Below, piece by piece: positions 1-11,743 of a stretch of 64,000 nucleotides of DNA. Within the stretch, counting starts at the first letter, position 1. Every line of letters starts with the position of its first letter. This DNA comes from Nitrosomonas cryotolerans ATCC 49181. Lineage in GTDB: Bacteria; Pseudomonadota; Gammaproteobacteria; Burkholderiales; Nitrosomonadaceae. The DNA lies in assembly GCF_900143275.1 (NCBI RefSeq), contig NZ_FSRO01000001.1, positions 1,356,116 through 1,420,115 on the forward strand, written 5' to 3'. Made by a program: the position numbers and the translations under genes. Under the pieces are notes generated by a model. That model worked only from the letters and a program-made list of their open reading frames with translations, had not been told where the DNA came from and did not search any database.

Positions 1-159
1 GAAAATGCAGCCCTCAACGTGGCCATCAATATTCTAAGGGCAGGACATGCCCAGCTTGCCCGCCAAGTGAACGATGCAGTAATGTCGTCAGGAACAAGAG
101 CTGACCGAAGTCATCTACCCCATTCCGGGGTAGATGCAGCAGAAATCCCCTGTCTTTAG
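1..159 (+). pseudogene. tnpB: 3' end of an IS200/IS605-type tnpB (cut by window start)
   Basis: Frame 1 is open from the first base to TAG at 157-159. It encodes the tail of a TnpB/OrfB protein: an NAALNVAINILRAGHA stretch matches the block after the last RuvC aspartate in this family, followed by the variable C-terminal tail. A second, diverged copy of the same tail lies at 36335-36516. Whether the gene is intact upstream cannot be told, because the window begins inside it. Confidence 0.75.
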
Positions 160-175
160 ACGGAGGAGGGTGTCA
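112..175 (+). mobile_element. right end of the IS200/IS605-type element with hairpins
   Basis: A perfect 10-bp stem CATCTACCCC / GGGGTAGATG (112-121 and 127-136, 5-nt loop) is followed by a second hairpin around CCTGTC-TTTA-GACGG and the terminal GTGTCAA near 175. Subterminal hairpins like these are what the Y1 transposase recognises. In TnpB elements this 3' region also yields the guide (omega) RNA. The comparable ends at 26795-26824 and 36460-36534 support the boundary. Confidence 0.6.
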
Positions 176-759
176 AATAAATCGAATCGCCTATCTTATT
201 ACCCTGTATTTTATGACTTTGCAGTCAATTCAATTTCAATTCCATTTTTAGGTTTTATCAAAGTTTTCGAAAAACTCCGGAATTCGGATCGGAGAGATAA
301 GGAGATGGTTTTGATCTGCCATTTTAGTGGTTTTTACATTACACAATGGGCGGCGATGTTGTATGTTTTGTGAGATAAGGGTGTGCTCTGATTGGTATTA
401 ACCTCCCCTTCGCCAAAGCGCTGTTCGAACTGTGATTATACCGTACGGCAGATGTCGTCAAATATACGCAAATGTTCTGTTTTGAATGTGGGATAATTCG
501 TGCCGCAACATCAACGCAGCACATCATATTCTAGCCGTCGAGCTGGCGATGGCTAATCCTCTGAAGATAGGATAAGGCCCTGTTTATACTCAGGTACATT
601 TGGGTTGCAATGATTAAACTGGAAATCCTTTTTCTTTAAGGGGAGGAGCAGCCAAAGAATGCAGATAACATGGTGTGCTGACTACTTGTTGTATAATGGG
701 CTTTCTGGTAAATAGTATGCTTTTTTGTACATTAAGAGAATTCAACAGGAGCATTTAAC
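176..759. other. intergenic region before dksA
   Basis: I see no convincing gene here. The short open frames lack ribosome-binding sites and family resemblance. The last 40 bases carry the dksA leader, with AGGAG near 747-751 placed 7-8 bases before the ATG. Confidence 0.5.
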
Positions 760-1194
760 ATGCCACAAAATATGCCTCAAGAGTTATATAAACAAGTGAT
801 TCCCTATAAACCAAAAAAGGGAGAGGACTATATGAGTCCAGAGCAGCTTGTCCATTTCCGTAAAATATTGGAAGGTATGAAAATTGAATTGGGGAAGGAT
901 ATTGACCGAGCTGTTCATACAATGCAGGATGAAGCGACTGTTTTTGCTGATCCAAATGATCGGGCGAGTCAGGAATCGGATATGACACTAGAATTACGCA
1001 ATCGTGATCGTGAGCGTAAATTGATTAAGAAAATCGATGAGATTATCGCTAAAATAGATGCTGATGATTATGGATACTGTGAAAGCTGTGGCATTGAGAT
1101 CGGCTTGAAACGTCTTGAAGCCCGTCCTACCGCAACGCTCTGTATCGATTGCAAGACATTGGATGAAATTAGAGAGAGGCAAATGGCTAAGTAA
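760..1194 (+). CDS. dksA: RNA polymerase-binding transcription factor DksA
   Basis: DksA enters the secondary channel of RNA polymerase and, together with ppGpp, retunes rRNA, amino-acid and other promoters during the stringent response. The 144-residue protein has the family layout: N-terminal helices, a coiled coil whose tip carries the DxxDxA motif (D64, D67, A69 in [10 protein letters not shown]), and a C-terminal zinc finger with C107, C110, C128 and C131. The length is close to the usual 140-150. The start at 760 is preferred over the inner ATG at 832, because the intervening [10 protein letters not shown] segment aligns with the known N-terminus and an AGGAG lies just upstream. It is monocistronic and converges on pnp across a shared terminator. 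Confidence 0.96.
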   Translation: MPQNMPQELYKQVIPYKPKKGEDYMSPEQLVHFRKILEGMKIELGKDIDRAVHTMQDEATVFADPNDRASQESDMTLELRNRDRERKLIKKIDEIIAKIDADDYGYCESCGIEIGLKRLEARPTATLCIDCKTLDEIRERQMAK

Positions 1195-1241
1195 ATGGGT
1201 TAGTTTAGTTTTACACGCTGTTAATACTGAGCTTGGGGTGA

Positions 1242-1271
1242 AAAAGCCCTGTCTTTTCCGACAGGGCTTTT
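1242..1271. terminator. bidirectional intrinsic terminator between dksA and pnp
   Basis: A perfect 12-bp stem AAAAGCCCTGTC / GACAGGGCTTTT (1242-1253, 1260-1271) with a TTTTCC loop. A-tracts and T-tracts on both sides allow it to serve dksA on the plus strand and rpsO-pnp on the minus strand. Confidence 0.9.
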
Positions 1272-1307
1272 AATATTGAGGGAGATCAAACCATCACTGA
1301 ATAATAA

Positions 1308-3443
1308 TTATGAAATGATATTATCAGATTCTGGTTCTGGTTCTGGCTCTGGTTCTTCTGTAGTAACTGCTGCCTTCATACTGAGTCGAAGACGTCCTTT
1401 GTCATCAGCCTCTAGTACCTTGACGCGGACAATCTGACCTTCCTTGAGATGATCTGTAACATTATTGACACGCTCATTAGCAATCTGTGAAATATGTAAT
1501 AAGCCATCCTTGCCGGGTAAGATGCTGACAATAGCACCAAAATCAAGTAACTTTAATACAGTGCCGTCATATATTTTGCCTACTTCAACCTCGGCAGTAA
1601 TATCTTCAATCCGTTTTTTAGCGAGCTCGCCGCCTTCGGCGCTGACGCAAGCTATCATCACTATACCATCATCCGTAATATCAATAGTTGTGCCTGTCTC
1701 TTCTGTTAGTGCACGTATTACAGCGCCTCCCTTTCCAATCACGTCACGTATTTTTTCTGGATTAATCTTGATTTTAATGATACGTGGTGCATGTACAGAG
1801 ATATCTTCACGAGTGGAAGGAAGTGCCTGTTTCATGATTTCCAGAATATGTATGCGTCCTTCCTTGGCCTGTATGAGCGCTGCCTGCATAATTTCTTTTG
1901 TAATTCCCTGGATCTTTATATCCATTTGCAGTGCGGTGATGCCTTGTTCTGTGCCCGCCACTTTGAAATCCATGTCGCCGAGGTGATCTTCATCACCAAG
2001 AATATCCGTCAGCACGGCAAACCGGTTTCCTTCTTTAATAAGTCCCATGGCAATACCTGCTACATGCGCTTTCAGCGGTACACCCGCATCCATCAGGGCA
2101 AGACAGCCACCACAAACTGATGCCATAGAGCTGGAGCCGTTTGATTCAGTAATTTCGGATACAACGCGTAATGAATAACCAAATTCTTCTGGAGTGGGCA
2201 GTACCGCAATTAAGGCTCGTTTTGCTAAGCGACCGTGACCGATCTCGCGACGTTTCGGAGTACCTACGCGCCCTGTTTCACCAGTAGCATAAGGCGGCAT
2301 ATTGTAATGCAGCATGAAACGGTCAGTATAGTCGCCTTGCAGCGCATCGATTTTCTGTTCATCGCGAGCGGTTCCCAGCGTCGCAACCACCAATGCCTGA
2401 GTCTCTCCACGTGTAAATAAAGCAGAACCGTGAGCGCGAGGCAGTATCCCGTTACGAATACTAATTGCCCGTACAGTACGCGTGCCACGTCCATCTATAC
2501 GTGGCTCACCATTGAGAATCTGGTTACGAACAATTTTAGACTCAAGCGTAAAACAGGCTTCTTGAAATGGTTGGACACCCGGTCCATCGTCTGTGCCAAC
2601 TTTTAACTCGGTCGATATACGTTGCCAGATATTATCTATGGCTTCAGATCGCATTTGCTTTTGTTTTAGCTTGAAAGCCTCACGCAAATCTTCTTCTGCT
2701 AGTTGTGCAATCTTCTCTGATAATTGGGTGTCTTTTTCTTCTGGAGTCCAGTTCCAGTCGGTCACGCCTGCTTCATCAGCGAGTTCATTGATGGTACGAA
2801 TGACGGTTTGCATTTGCTCATGGCCGTACACGACAGCACCAAGCATTGTATCTTCAGATAACTCCATCGCCTCCGATTCCACCATGAGAACAGCTTGCTC
2901 TGTGCCCGCTACTACAAGGTTTAATTGAGTTTGTGTAAGTTCCGAAGTGGTTGGATTTAATACATACTCATCATTAATATAACCAATACGGGCAGCGCCA
3001 ATTGGGCCGTCGAATGGAATGCCTGAAAGTACTAGTGCGGCAGAAGTTCCAATCAATGCCGGGATGTCAGCATCTACTTCATTGTCAGATGACATGACTG
3101 TAGCAACAACCTGTACTTCATTATAAAAACCGTCCGGAAATAATGGACGAATAGGGCGGTCAATTAGCCGAGAGGTCAGTATTTCCTTCTCAGAAGGCCG
3201 ACCTTCCCGTTTAAAGAAACTACCAGGAATTCGACCTGCAGAATAGAATTTTTCTTGATAATCTACGGTTAATGGAAAAAAATCCTGCCCCTGTTTGACA
3301 TTTTTTGCGCCAACCACGGTAACCAATACCACTGTATCGCCCATTGTAACCATCACCGCGCCATGTGCCTGCCTTGCGATTTCTCCTGTTTCCAGTGTGA
3401 GTTGATGGCGCCCGTAGGCAATGCTCTTCTTGATCGATTTCAA
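1308..3443 (-). CDS. pnp: polyribonucleotide nucleotidyltransferase (PNPase)
   Basis: PNPase degrades RNA 3' to 5' by phosphorolysis and is a degradosome component. The 711 residues contain two RNase PH-like domains separated by a helical domain, a KH domain with the GxxG loop IGKGGAVI, and a C-terminal S1 domain ending around LHISQI and RLRLSMK. The second core domain keeps the acidic active-site block [12 protein letters not shown]. The tail is a short repeated Glu-Pro run before the stop. The start codon is TTG (3443-3441) preceded by AAGGA, an unusual choice that fits the family N-terminus exactly. It lies downstream of rpsO on the same strand, the classical rpsO-pnp operon, where PNPase usually autoregulates its own leader. 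Confidence 0.97.
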   Translation of the reverse strand: MKSIKKSIAYGRHQLTLETGEIARQAHGAVMVTMGDTVVLVTVVGAKNVKQGQDFFPLTVDYQEKFYSAGRIPGSFFKREGRPSEKEILTSRLIDRPIRPLFPDGFYNEVQVVATVMSSDNEVDADIPALIGTSAALVLSGIPFDGPIGAARIGYINDEYVLNPTTSELTQTQLNLVVAGTEQAVLMVESEAMELSEDTMLGAVVYGHEQMQTVIRTINELADEAGVTDWNWTPEEKDTQLSEKIAQLAEEDLREAFKLKQKQMRSEAIDNIWQRISTELKVGTDDGPGVQPFQEACFTLESKIVRNQILNGEPRIDGRGTRTVRAISIRNGILPRAHGSALFTRGETQALVVATLGTARDEQKIDALQGDYTDRFMLHYNMPPYATGETGRVGTPKRREIGHGRLAKRALIAVLPTPEEFGYSLRVVSEITESNGSSSMASVCGGCLALMDAGVPLKAHVAGIAMGLIKEGNRFAVLTDILGDEDHLGDMDFKVAGTEQGITALQMDIKIQGITKEIMQAALIQAKEGRIHILEIMKQALPSTREDISVHAPRIIKIKINPEKIRDVIGKGGAVIRALTEETGTTIDITDDGIVMIACVSAEGGELAKKRIEDITAEVEVGKIYDGTVLKLLDFGAIVSILPGKDGLLHISQIANERVNNVTDHLKEGQIVRVKVLEADDKGRLRLSMKAAVTTEEPEPEPEPESDNIIS

Positions 3444-3572
3444 TTAACAATCCTTTTTTTGATGAAATTATCCCGTCTTAGCCTTGTTTATATTCGATTT
3501 TTATAAGTTTTTTATCGGAAAAACTGCCTGCTCAAACATTATGTTATTACTTGGATTCTAATAGAATGCAAA

Positions 3573-3842
3573 TTATTTACGTAAACCGAGACGTTCAATG
3601 AGTGTTCGGTATGCATTAACATTGCGACGCTTCAAATAATCGAGTAATTTACGACGGCGGCTAACCATACGTAACAAACCCCGGCGCGAATGGTGATCTT
3701 TGACATGCGTTTTAAAATGTCCAATCAAATCATTGATTCGAGTTGTTAAAAGTGCGACCTGAACTTCCGGAGAGCCGGTGTCTCCAGCATCTCTTTGGTA
3801 ATCGTGTACTATCTGTGCTTTTTGATCGGTTGTGACAGACAT
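3573..3842 (-). CDS. rpsO: 30S ribosomal protein S15
   Basis: S15 is a primary binder of the 16S rRNA central domain and helps form the inter-subunit bridge. The 89-residue protein has the exact family length and the typical blocks [32 protein letters not shown] and the basic C-terminus ending RLGLRK. It is the first gene of rpsO-pnp on the minus strand, with 129 bases between the two genes, room for the RNase-processing hairpin usually found there. Confidence 0.98.
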   Translation of the reverse strand: MSVTTDQKAQIVHDYQRDAGDTGSPEVQVALLTTRINDLIGHFKTHVKDHHSRRGLLRMVSRRRKLLDYLKRRNVNAYRTLIERLGLRK

Positions 3843-4299
3843 ATATTTTCTCCAATTAAATTGCTCAATGCAAAGAGTAAAGAGGCGGAATTTTACTCTT
3901 TAATATTACCCTTGTCCAAAACAGATCAGGATATTGGGCTATTTTAAGACAATTAGAAAAAGGAAATAAGTTTAATAAAATTATTGGGGGCATCATTGTA
4001 GTGAAGCATGTTGATTTTATGTGGTTTTAAAGAATTTTAACAATTTTGCAGATGAAAATAACAGAAACATGAAAAGCAGCTGCTCCGTTTTGATTAGGAT
4101 AACAAAATAATTATTAGCGCTGCATTAGAAGCAATAGAAATGGGTAGGAGCAGAGATAAGTCAAATGATTGGCATATGTTTATGCCTGAATGAATTTGAT
4201 GTTATCTGTGACCTCAATGATTACGATAGGCTTGAATAAATATTTTAGAACGCAAAATATAAATTCAAGCCATTGATTAAATTTTATTGATAAAAAATC
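3843..4299. other. AT-rich intergenic region upstream of rpsO
   Basis: About 450 bases without a supportable gene. The part next to 3843 must hold the rpsO promoter and the S15-responsive leader (reading leftwards). I could not define the boxes with confidence. Confidence 0.4.
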
Positions 4300-5781
4300 T
4301 CAGGATTCTTGTGCTGGTAAATCTTCACCATTTTTATTATTGTGACCCGATGGATTGGTAAATTGGTCATTTAATGCTTGGATATAATCGTTTGCCTCGT
4401 TTACTACTTCCTCGATTATTTGTTGAGTTACCTCGTTCCACCCCGCCGGATTCTGGAAGAACATGGGGCGGTATGCTACAGTACTCTTGTTAAATGCACC
4501 GGTGTATTGTTTGCAGATATCGTGATTATCTCCCAGTTCCTTAGCAAGATTCCTGAGTATCTTATTAGCCACGAGCCTGCGGATGGAAAAATGAATATAA
4601 CCCATACTACTCAATACTAATAGTAAAACAACGAGTGATGTTGTCTCGGCTGTCGGTATCCCTGCGGCGAGAACCTTTACCGAATTCCAGGAATGGGTCA
4701 GTGTTAAGGCCAATCCCGTTAGTACAGCTAATGTGCTAAATACCAGACTGTCAACCAGTATTACTCTGCTCTTCCAGCGTTGCAACATAGTGGTCAGCTT
4801 ATTGGTCACTTGATCTTTAAGCACTTTCGCAGTGTGTTCGAGCTTGCCAACGATACGATAAGAACGTTCAATTTCAATTTGCTGTATACGGGCATCGATA
4901 TCTGCCATGTCCTCTCTACGCTTTCTTTCATAGCGTTCCTTGACTTGTGGATCATCAATGGGGACACCTGAGTTGGGATCATAAATTCGGTAGAATCGGC
5001 CAGCGATTAAACCCACTTCTGCGAGCGAACGTTGCCAGGCTGAGACGACTTCTTCAGGATTATCTTCTTTGGCTGTTACATCCATTTGATTAAGAATGTA
5101 GAGAAACTTGTTCACATCTGCACGGTCGACACTAGCCGATACGAGATAGGCTAACGTATCCTGCATTGCCTTGGGTTCTGGATGGCGCGCATCAAAGAAA
5201 ACCAATACTAGATCGGATAGATTAATGATGTGCTGTGTCAAGCGTAATGTTGATGCGCGCTGCTCATCTGCATCAAACCCTGGGGAGTCAATAAGAATTT
5301 TCCCTCGTATACTTTCGGACGGGCAAGTTTTTAATTGTAGATAAGCATCAATGCGCTGTTGTCCCGCTTCAGCGATTTCTTCAATACTGCGGCTGATCTG
5401 GAAAAATGGGAAACGTGGATCAGCGTCTAATGCCACACCCGGTAAAGTTTTAGCTTCATTATGGCGACTGTAACAAATAACAGTAAATTTATCATCTACC
5501 GCATGATTTCCTGTGCGTTGTAATGGTAGATTCAAATAAGAGTTGATGAAGGTTGACTTGCCAGCAGAAAATGTACCCAATACCGCTATCATTGGCCACC
5601 AGGTGACACAAGTCGCATAGGATTCTTCTTTATCTAGTAATCCAATGCTCTGACCGACATAATCCATTTTGCGAAAGCTTTTTACAGCTTTGGCTAATAC
5701 CGGATTATCCGGATGTTCATCAGCAAGATGTTGTTGTAGACTTTTTAAGCGTTTATTGATTTGTGTTGAACTATATGACAT
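4300..5781 (-). CDS. dynamin-like membrane GTPase
   Basis: A bacterial dynamin-superfamily GTPase, probably acting on the inner membrane. Numbered from the upstream ATG at 5796, the P-loop GTFSAGKS spans residues 74-81, the G3 motif DSPG 170-173, and NQMD at 236-239 stands where the G4 motif (usually NKxD or TKxD) is expected. A charged helical stretch at 285-345 is followed by two hydrophobic segments (about 345-367 and 386-405) that should form a membrane hairpin. Family members remodel or tether membranes, and the substrate here is unknown. I placed the start at 5781 because AAAAGGAC sits ideally before that ATG, whereas the ATG at 5796 lacks a good site. It stands alone, with long spacers on both sides. 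Confidence 0.8.
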   Translation of the reverse strand: MSYSSTQINKRLKSLQQHLADEHPDNPVLAKAVKSFRKMDYVGQSIGLLDKEESYATCVTWWPMIAVLGTFSAGKSTFINSYLNLPLQRTGNHAVDDKFTVICYSRHNEAKTLPGVALDADPRFPFFQISRSIEEIAEAGQQRIDAYLQLKTCPSESIRGKILIDSPGFDADEQRASTLRLTQHIINLSDLVLVFFDARHPEPKAMQDTLAYLVSASVDRADVNKFLYILNQMDVTAKEDNPEEVVSAWQRSLAEVGLIAGRFYRIYDPNSGVPIDDPQVKERYERKRREDMADIDARIQQIEIERSYRIVGKLEHTAKVLKDQVTNKLTTMLQRWKSRVILVDSLVFSTLAVLTGLALTLTHSWNSVKVLAAGIPTAETTSLVVLLLVLSSMGYIHFSIRRLVANKILRNLAKELGDNHDICKQYTGAFNKSTVAYRPMFFQNPAGWNEVTQQIIEEVVNEANDYIQALNDQFTNPSGHNNKNGEDLPAQES

Positions 5782-6441
5782 AACAGTCCTTTTCATTCTT
5801 TAAAAAGTTGCATCATTATTGAGATGCACGCCGGGTTACAACTTTAATATCGTTTTTCAACGTTTTTCAAGTTTTGTATGAGATAAAACAGCATTATTTT
5901 TTTAAAAAGCTATTGATATCTATTTAGGCCATAGGTAAGCACGCGATGGTTAGTCTCATCTTTGCAGACGAAAGAAATAGATATCGTGCGAATATCTGGC
6001 GCAAGGATATGATGTAAAAATACTAAATTTATAAAGCGTTAGTAAGATTTAAACAGGGCGATGCCCGATGATTCTACCAAGAACCCATCTTGCTTTCCAG
6101 CAATTGATCAGCGTTTTGTCAATGTCCAGTGGAAATATTCTGTTTGGTTTTAAATACCGCTTCACTACGGCAGGGTTTTGGCATGTTAGTAGTGTACTGG
6201 AATGCTGTTATATTGATATATTTTCTCCCCGAAGACAAGATAATATGTTTGTGTATATGATGAGTAATGTGTAGAAATTGTTTTATTCCGGTCGGATTGG
6301 GTTGTAGTATTTAAGGGTGCATCAAATATTTAGACTGCTTAGGTTGCTTACGGCCGTATTGATTATGAAATAGTGTCGCTGGCGGTATCAAGAAATTCGG
6401 CATGATTTTTCTGAATGATGATTTGAATCGTGTTATTGATT
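5782..6441. other. intergenic region
   Basis: No gene I can defend. Open frames here, such as one at 6068-6274, have no ribosome-binding site or recognisable family. The region ends at an 89-bp repeat. Confidence 0.4.
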
Positions 6442-6530
6442 GAGACCTTTGCAAAGCCCCAATGATTAAAAAATTAATCTTTTATAATCAATAGCAGAAA
6501 ACTTCTGGCGAGGGCTTTTGCAAAAGCCTC
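6442..6530 (+). mobile_element. 89-bp MITE, family A, copy 1
   Basis: Starts GAGACCTTTGCAAAG and ends CTTTTGCAAAAGCCTC, so the ends are imperfect inverted repeats. The core carries the TATAATCAATAG block shared by all copies. It is flanked by GATT on both sides (6438-6441, 6531-6534), a likely target duplication. It is too short to encode a transposase, so it must be moved in trans. Confidence 0.85.
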
Positions 6531-6662
6531 GATTGTGTCATGCAAGGAATGCTGTGTATTTGCTATGTTTTCTGAATCATTTGGCTTTGTATCATTATTA
6601 AATCCGGAGAGCTGATTATTTGCCAGCGTATGAGTCTCTGGATGTCGTGGGTTCGGATTCAT
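6474..6662 (-). CDS. small protein with a MITE-derived C-terminus
   Basis: An ATG at 6662-6660 is preceded by GGAG at good spacing, and the frame runs 62 codons. The first 44 or so residues are polar (rich in N, T, H) and come from unique DNA. The last 18 residues (EAFAKALARSFLLLIIKD) and the stop codon are read from the 89-bp repeat. It may be the 5' remainder of a gene cut by the repeat, or a chance frame. I do not recognise a family. Confidence 0.3.
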   Translation of the reverse strand: MNPNPRHPETHTLANNQLSGFNNDTKPNDSENIANTQHSLHDTIEAFAKALARSFLLLIIKD

Positions 6663-6988
6663 TATGTGCTCCAAAATATCATAATTTTATTTTGAATGAT
6701 CGGTTTGCTCGCTTATTTGTTGTACTGCAGGAAACTTAAATAATCTTTGGGCACAGCTTGTCATTCTCTGCTTTTTTTATGCGGTTCAGATAATTGATAA
6801 CAAAGAACCAAGGAAAGATTATTATTTTCTGTGTAATATTTTGTCTGGAGCGTATGTTTCACATTGATTAAGCGCTGGCGTACTTGAACAAGTCAATCAA
6901 AGTCAATTTGTCCCTGTGAGTTGATTAGTATAATAGAAAGCGTTATTCAAAGTAGATTATCAGTGTGAGTGGAGGTGATTGCAGTATT
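6535..6988. other. intergenic region upstream of the DUF502 gene
   Basis: Apart from the small minus-strand frame described at 6474-6662, nothing is recognisable. GGAGGTGA at 6971-6978 is the ribosome-binding site that decides the next start. Confidence 0.4.
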
Positions 6989-7732
6989 ATGACCATAAAA
7001 AACAGAGACAAACAGAGCACGACTCGTTTTGCTCATTTCGGGCGTTATGTATTGATTGGATTCTTTACTGTGGCGCCACTTTGGGTCACATGGCTCGTAT
7101 TTGAATTTTTATTAAAAATACTCGCTCGTATGGGTACTCCCTTGCTGAAAGGAATGGCGCGTGCGGCTCGCCCCTTTTCAGATACGCTCGCCAGTTGGTT
7201 ATTGAACTCTGGCTTTCAGCAGACAGTTGCCGCTTTACTTACGATTGCCAGTCTGTACGGTATTGGGTTGTTAGCCTCTTTTGTTATTGGCAAGAAAGTG
7301 ATAGGTGTATTTGAAGATATGCTTGCTAAACTTCCTTTCGTGCAGACTATCTACGGTGCGACCAAGCGTTTCTTGCATACATTGAGTCAATCGCCGGTCA
7401 CTGGGCAACGGGTGGTGTTAATTAGTTTTCCTTCATCTGCAATGAAAGCGATCGGTTTTATAACCAAAATTATGCACGATACAGAAACTGGCAAGGAGCT
7501 GGCGGCAGTTTATGTGCCGACCTCACCTAATCCTACATCTGGTTATATCGAGATTGTGCCAATGGAAGATGTAGTGATGACTGATTGGAGTACGGAAGAG
7601 GCCATGACATTTGTTGTGACGGGTGGAACCAATGCACCAGAAAATATACGGTTTTCTAATAGTTCCAAAAACCAGCGAAGTACAGAAACTAAGGGTAAAT
7701 GGCGACGTTGGCTGCGAGTAATGAATAGGTAG
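6989..7732 (+). CDS. DUF502 family inner-membrane protein
   Basis: A 247-residue membrane protein of the DUF502 family, whose function is unknown. A hydrophobic segment near the N-terminus (YVLIGFFTVAPLWVTWLVF) is followed by a second around VAALLTIASLYGIGLLASF and then the conserved LPFVQTIYGATKRF block typical of the family. The C-terminal half is soluble and ends in a basic tail. A GTG at 6965 would extend it by eight residues, but GGAGGTGA is placed correctly only for the ATG at 6989. It converges on ygfZ with a 7-base gap. Confidence 0.82.
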   Translation: MTIKNRDKQSTTRFAHFGRYVLIGFFTVAPLWVTWLVFEFLLKILARMGTPLLKGMARAARPFSDTLASWLLNSGFQQTVAALLTIASLYGIGLLASFVIGKKVIGVFEDMLAKLPFVQTIYGATKRFLHTLSQSPVTGQRVVLISFPSSAMKAIGFITKIMHDTETGKELAAVYVPTSPNPTSGYIEIVPMEDVVMTDWSTEEAMTFVVTGGTNAPENIRFSNSSKNQRSTETKGKWRRWLRVMNR

Positions 7733-7739
7733 CATGAGG

Positions 7740-8783
7740 CTACTCACCAAGCGGATAAGGTAATGGAATGATTTCCAGTGTTGGGCCACTTGGGGTCTGC
7801 CAGTGAATGCTGCCTGCTTTAATACTGCTTATCTGAATTACGGCTAGTACATCAGTGCCGTCATGCGGTGAAGGGGCTGCATTGACTATCTTTCCACATG
7901 GCTGGTTTGCCATTTCTGTATTGAATAATTCGTCTCCAGCCATAATGGATTGTGTTGATGCAACATGAGCAAGGTACATGCGGCGTTTGATTTTTCCTAG
8001 ATACTGGGTACGGGCAACAATCTCCTGACCCGGGTAGCATCCTTTTTTGAAGCTGATTGCATTAATTGCATCCAGATTGACCATTTGAGGTATAAACTGT
8101 TCTTGAGTCACCGGCAGGATAGTTGGAATGCCCGCTCGAATTTCTAGCCAATCCCATAAAAAAGTGCCGACAGGTTTTGCGTATTGGCTTAAGTGTGTCC
8201 ATAGCGTAGGGGCATGCTCAACGGATGTAACAAATTCATAACGATTGGGTGCATAACAGAGAAGACTGATTGATTCATTCTGTATGACACCCAGGTGCTG
8301 GTGATGATCTAACGGCATACCTAACGTTTTTTCCGCTAATTTGGCGGCATTATTGCCAGCTATCCCGATACGTATGAGAGTGTCACTGTTATCAATCAAT
8401 CGAACTTTGGCACGTAATACAAATAGAGAGAGTCTTTTCTGGATAGTAGTGCATAAATCGGCCGGCAATTGCATCAAAAAATCATTGTTTTGCCAAAGTA
8501 GGAAATTAGCCAGAATACGGCCTTTCGGTGTGCAATAACTGCCATATTGTGCGGTGTTGGAATTCACCTGCCTGATATCGCAGCTTAATTGACTCTGTAA
8601 GAAAGTGTGGGCATCTTCACCAGAGAAGCGAATCAGTCCAAAATGCGAAAGATCGACCATCACGGTATCAGTATCAATACGCGTGTTTCTTAATTCAGCA
8701 GGATCTTCACCATAGTGAAGGACGCGATTATCCTCAATAACTGCATTACGACTTTGCAGATAGATTTGCCAGGTTGGATTCAT
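7740..8783 (-). CDS. ygfZ: folate-binding protein YgfZ (CAF17/GcvT-like)
   Basis: YgfZ proteins bind tetrahydrofolate and help assemble or repair certain Fe-S enzymes such as MiaB. The 347-residue sequence has the GcvT-like fold order and the family signature KKGCYPGQE (residues 246-254) with the essential cysteine, followed by RTQYLGKIKRR. The length is normal. It has its own upstream region of about 170 bases before the divergently transcribed ATPase operon. Confidence 0.93.
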   Translation of the reverse strand: MNPTWQIYLQSRNAVIEDNRVLHYGEDPAELRNTRIDTDTVMVDLSHFGLIRFSGEDAHTFLQSQLSCDIRQVNSNTAQYGSYCTPKGRILANFLLWQNNDFLMQLPADLCTTIQKRLSLFVLRAKVRLIDNSDTLIRIGIAGNNAAKLAEKTLGMPLDHHQHLGVIQNESISLLCYAPNRYEFVTSVEHAPTLWTHLSQYAKPVGTFLWDWLEIRAGIPTILPVTQEQFIPQMVNLDAINAISFKKGCYPGQEIVARTQYLGKIKRRMYLAHVASTQSIMAGDELFNTEMANQPCGKIVNAAPSPHDGTDVLAVIQISSIKAGSIHWQTPSGPTLEIIPLPYPLGE

Positions 8784-8940
8784 GCAAAAAGATATGGTTG
8801 AAAGTGAAGTTGATTATACGATTATTGTGTGTGAATAGAAAATTTCAAGTCTGAAATGACAATGCTGCTATGAGCATGACATGGATTTGATGGTTAATTT
8901 ATTTTTATGACTTGTCGATAGCGGGCGTGATCAGGTATAA

Positions 8941-10772
<1,832 letters not shown>

Positions 10773-10784
10773 CGGAGCCGAATC

Positions 10785-11060
10785 GTGGATGATGACGAGT
10801 TACGTAAATCAGTAGAACGGCAGGTAAAGCGTATGCAACGTGCGGAAAAGGAGCGTCCCACGTTGTTAGCTCAATCGATATTCATGGGCACGCTGTCATT
10901 GTTGTTTGTGCTGCCGGTCATAGTCGGGGTCTATTTAGGTAACTGGTTGGATAGTCGGGTGGAAGGTTACTCGATTCACTGGACAGTAGGATTGCTTGTT
11001 GTCGGCCTTGTGATTGGCATAGTAAATGTATATTTATACATTAAGGGTGATCACTTATGA
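10785..11060 (+). CDS. atpQ: AtpQ/AtpI-like small membrane protein of the N-ATPase operon
   Basis: A 91-residue protein with a charged N-terminus (about 30 residues) and two membrane helices (about 33-52 and 64-86). This is the arrangement of AtpI/AtpZ-like proteins, called AtpQ in N-ATPase operons, which are thought to help c-ring assembly or ion supply. The start is GTG at 10785 with GGAG seven bases upstream. The stop overlaps the atpB start. N-ATPase operons normally carry a second small membrane protein, AtpR, between this gene and atpB. Here there is no room for one. Confidence 0.8.
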   Translation: MDDDELRKSVERQVKRMQRAEKERPTLLAQSIFMGTLSLLFVLPVIVGVYLGNWLDSRVEGYSIHWTVGLLVVGLVIGIVNVYLYIKGDHL

Positions 11061-11743
11061 AATCAGCCGTTGTGGTGTTTAATGTCGGAATGTTTGAAAT
11101 TACTTCGGTTGTGGTGACAACATGGGGCATTATGCTGATACTGGGCGTATTTTGCTGGCTTGCCACACGACGACTGTCGATTAGTCCCGGACCGTTACAG
11201 ACAATGTTGGAGGGAATATTATTGGCAATGGAGGAGAGCATCAAAACGGTGCTGCCAAGTCACGCCCAGCAACTGTTGCCGTTCATTGCAACCTTGTGGA
11301 TTTATATTGTCATGGCAAATATGACAGGGCTGATTCCCCAGTTACATTCTCCTACGGGCTATTTATCAGTAACAGCAGGTTTAGCATTACTGGTGTTTAT
11401 GTCGGTACATTGGTTTGGCATCCGCAGTGAGGGTGCTTCCCGCTATTTTAAGCATTATCTTAGTCCAACACCCTTGTTACTCCCCTTTCACCTGATCAGT
11501 GAGGTGACACGCACTGTTGCATTGGCAGTCCGTTTGTTTGCTAATATTATGAGTCTGGAATTGGGTGCGTTGCTGGTATTGCTAGTCGCTGGTTTGTTGG
11601 TGCCTGTGCCGTTGTTAATGCTGCATATTATTGAAGCGCTGATACAGGCTTATATTTTTGGCATGTTAGCGCTGGTTTATATTGCAGGTGCGATGCAATC
11701 GCAACAGGGTTATGAACAAAATGAGGAAGGAGAGAGCGTATGA
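11057..11743 (+). CDS. atpB: N-type ATP synthase subunit a
   Basis: The membrane stator subunit that forms the ion half-channels, 228 residues with five to six hydrophobic helices. The family block SEVTRTVALAVRLFANIM holds the essential arginine facing the c-ring, and IIEALIQAYIFGMLALVYI is the last helix. The start overlaps the previous stop (ATGA), and the stop in turn overlaps atpE. Confidence 0.92.
   Translation: MKSAVVVFNVGMFEITSVVVTTWGIMLILGVFCWLATRRLSISPGPLQTMLEGILLAMEESIKTVLPSHAQQLLPFIATLWIYIVMANMTGLIPQLHSPTGYLSVTAGLALLVFMSVHWFGIRSEGASRYFKHYLSPTPLLLPFHLISEVTRTVALAVRLFANIMSLELGALLVLLVAGLLVPVPLLMLHIIEALIQAYIFGMLALVYIAGAMQSQQGYEQNEEGESV

Noticed and set aside
134..373. 79-codon plus-strand frame after the tnpB fragment
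   Set aside because: Begins inside the tnpB end, has no ribosome-binding site and no family resemblance.
1465..2120. long frames opposite pnp
   Set aside because: Shadows of a well-supported gene; no start signals or families.
6068..6274. 68-codon plus-strand frame
   Set aside because: No ribosome-binding site; composition like random AT-rich DNA.
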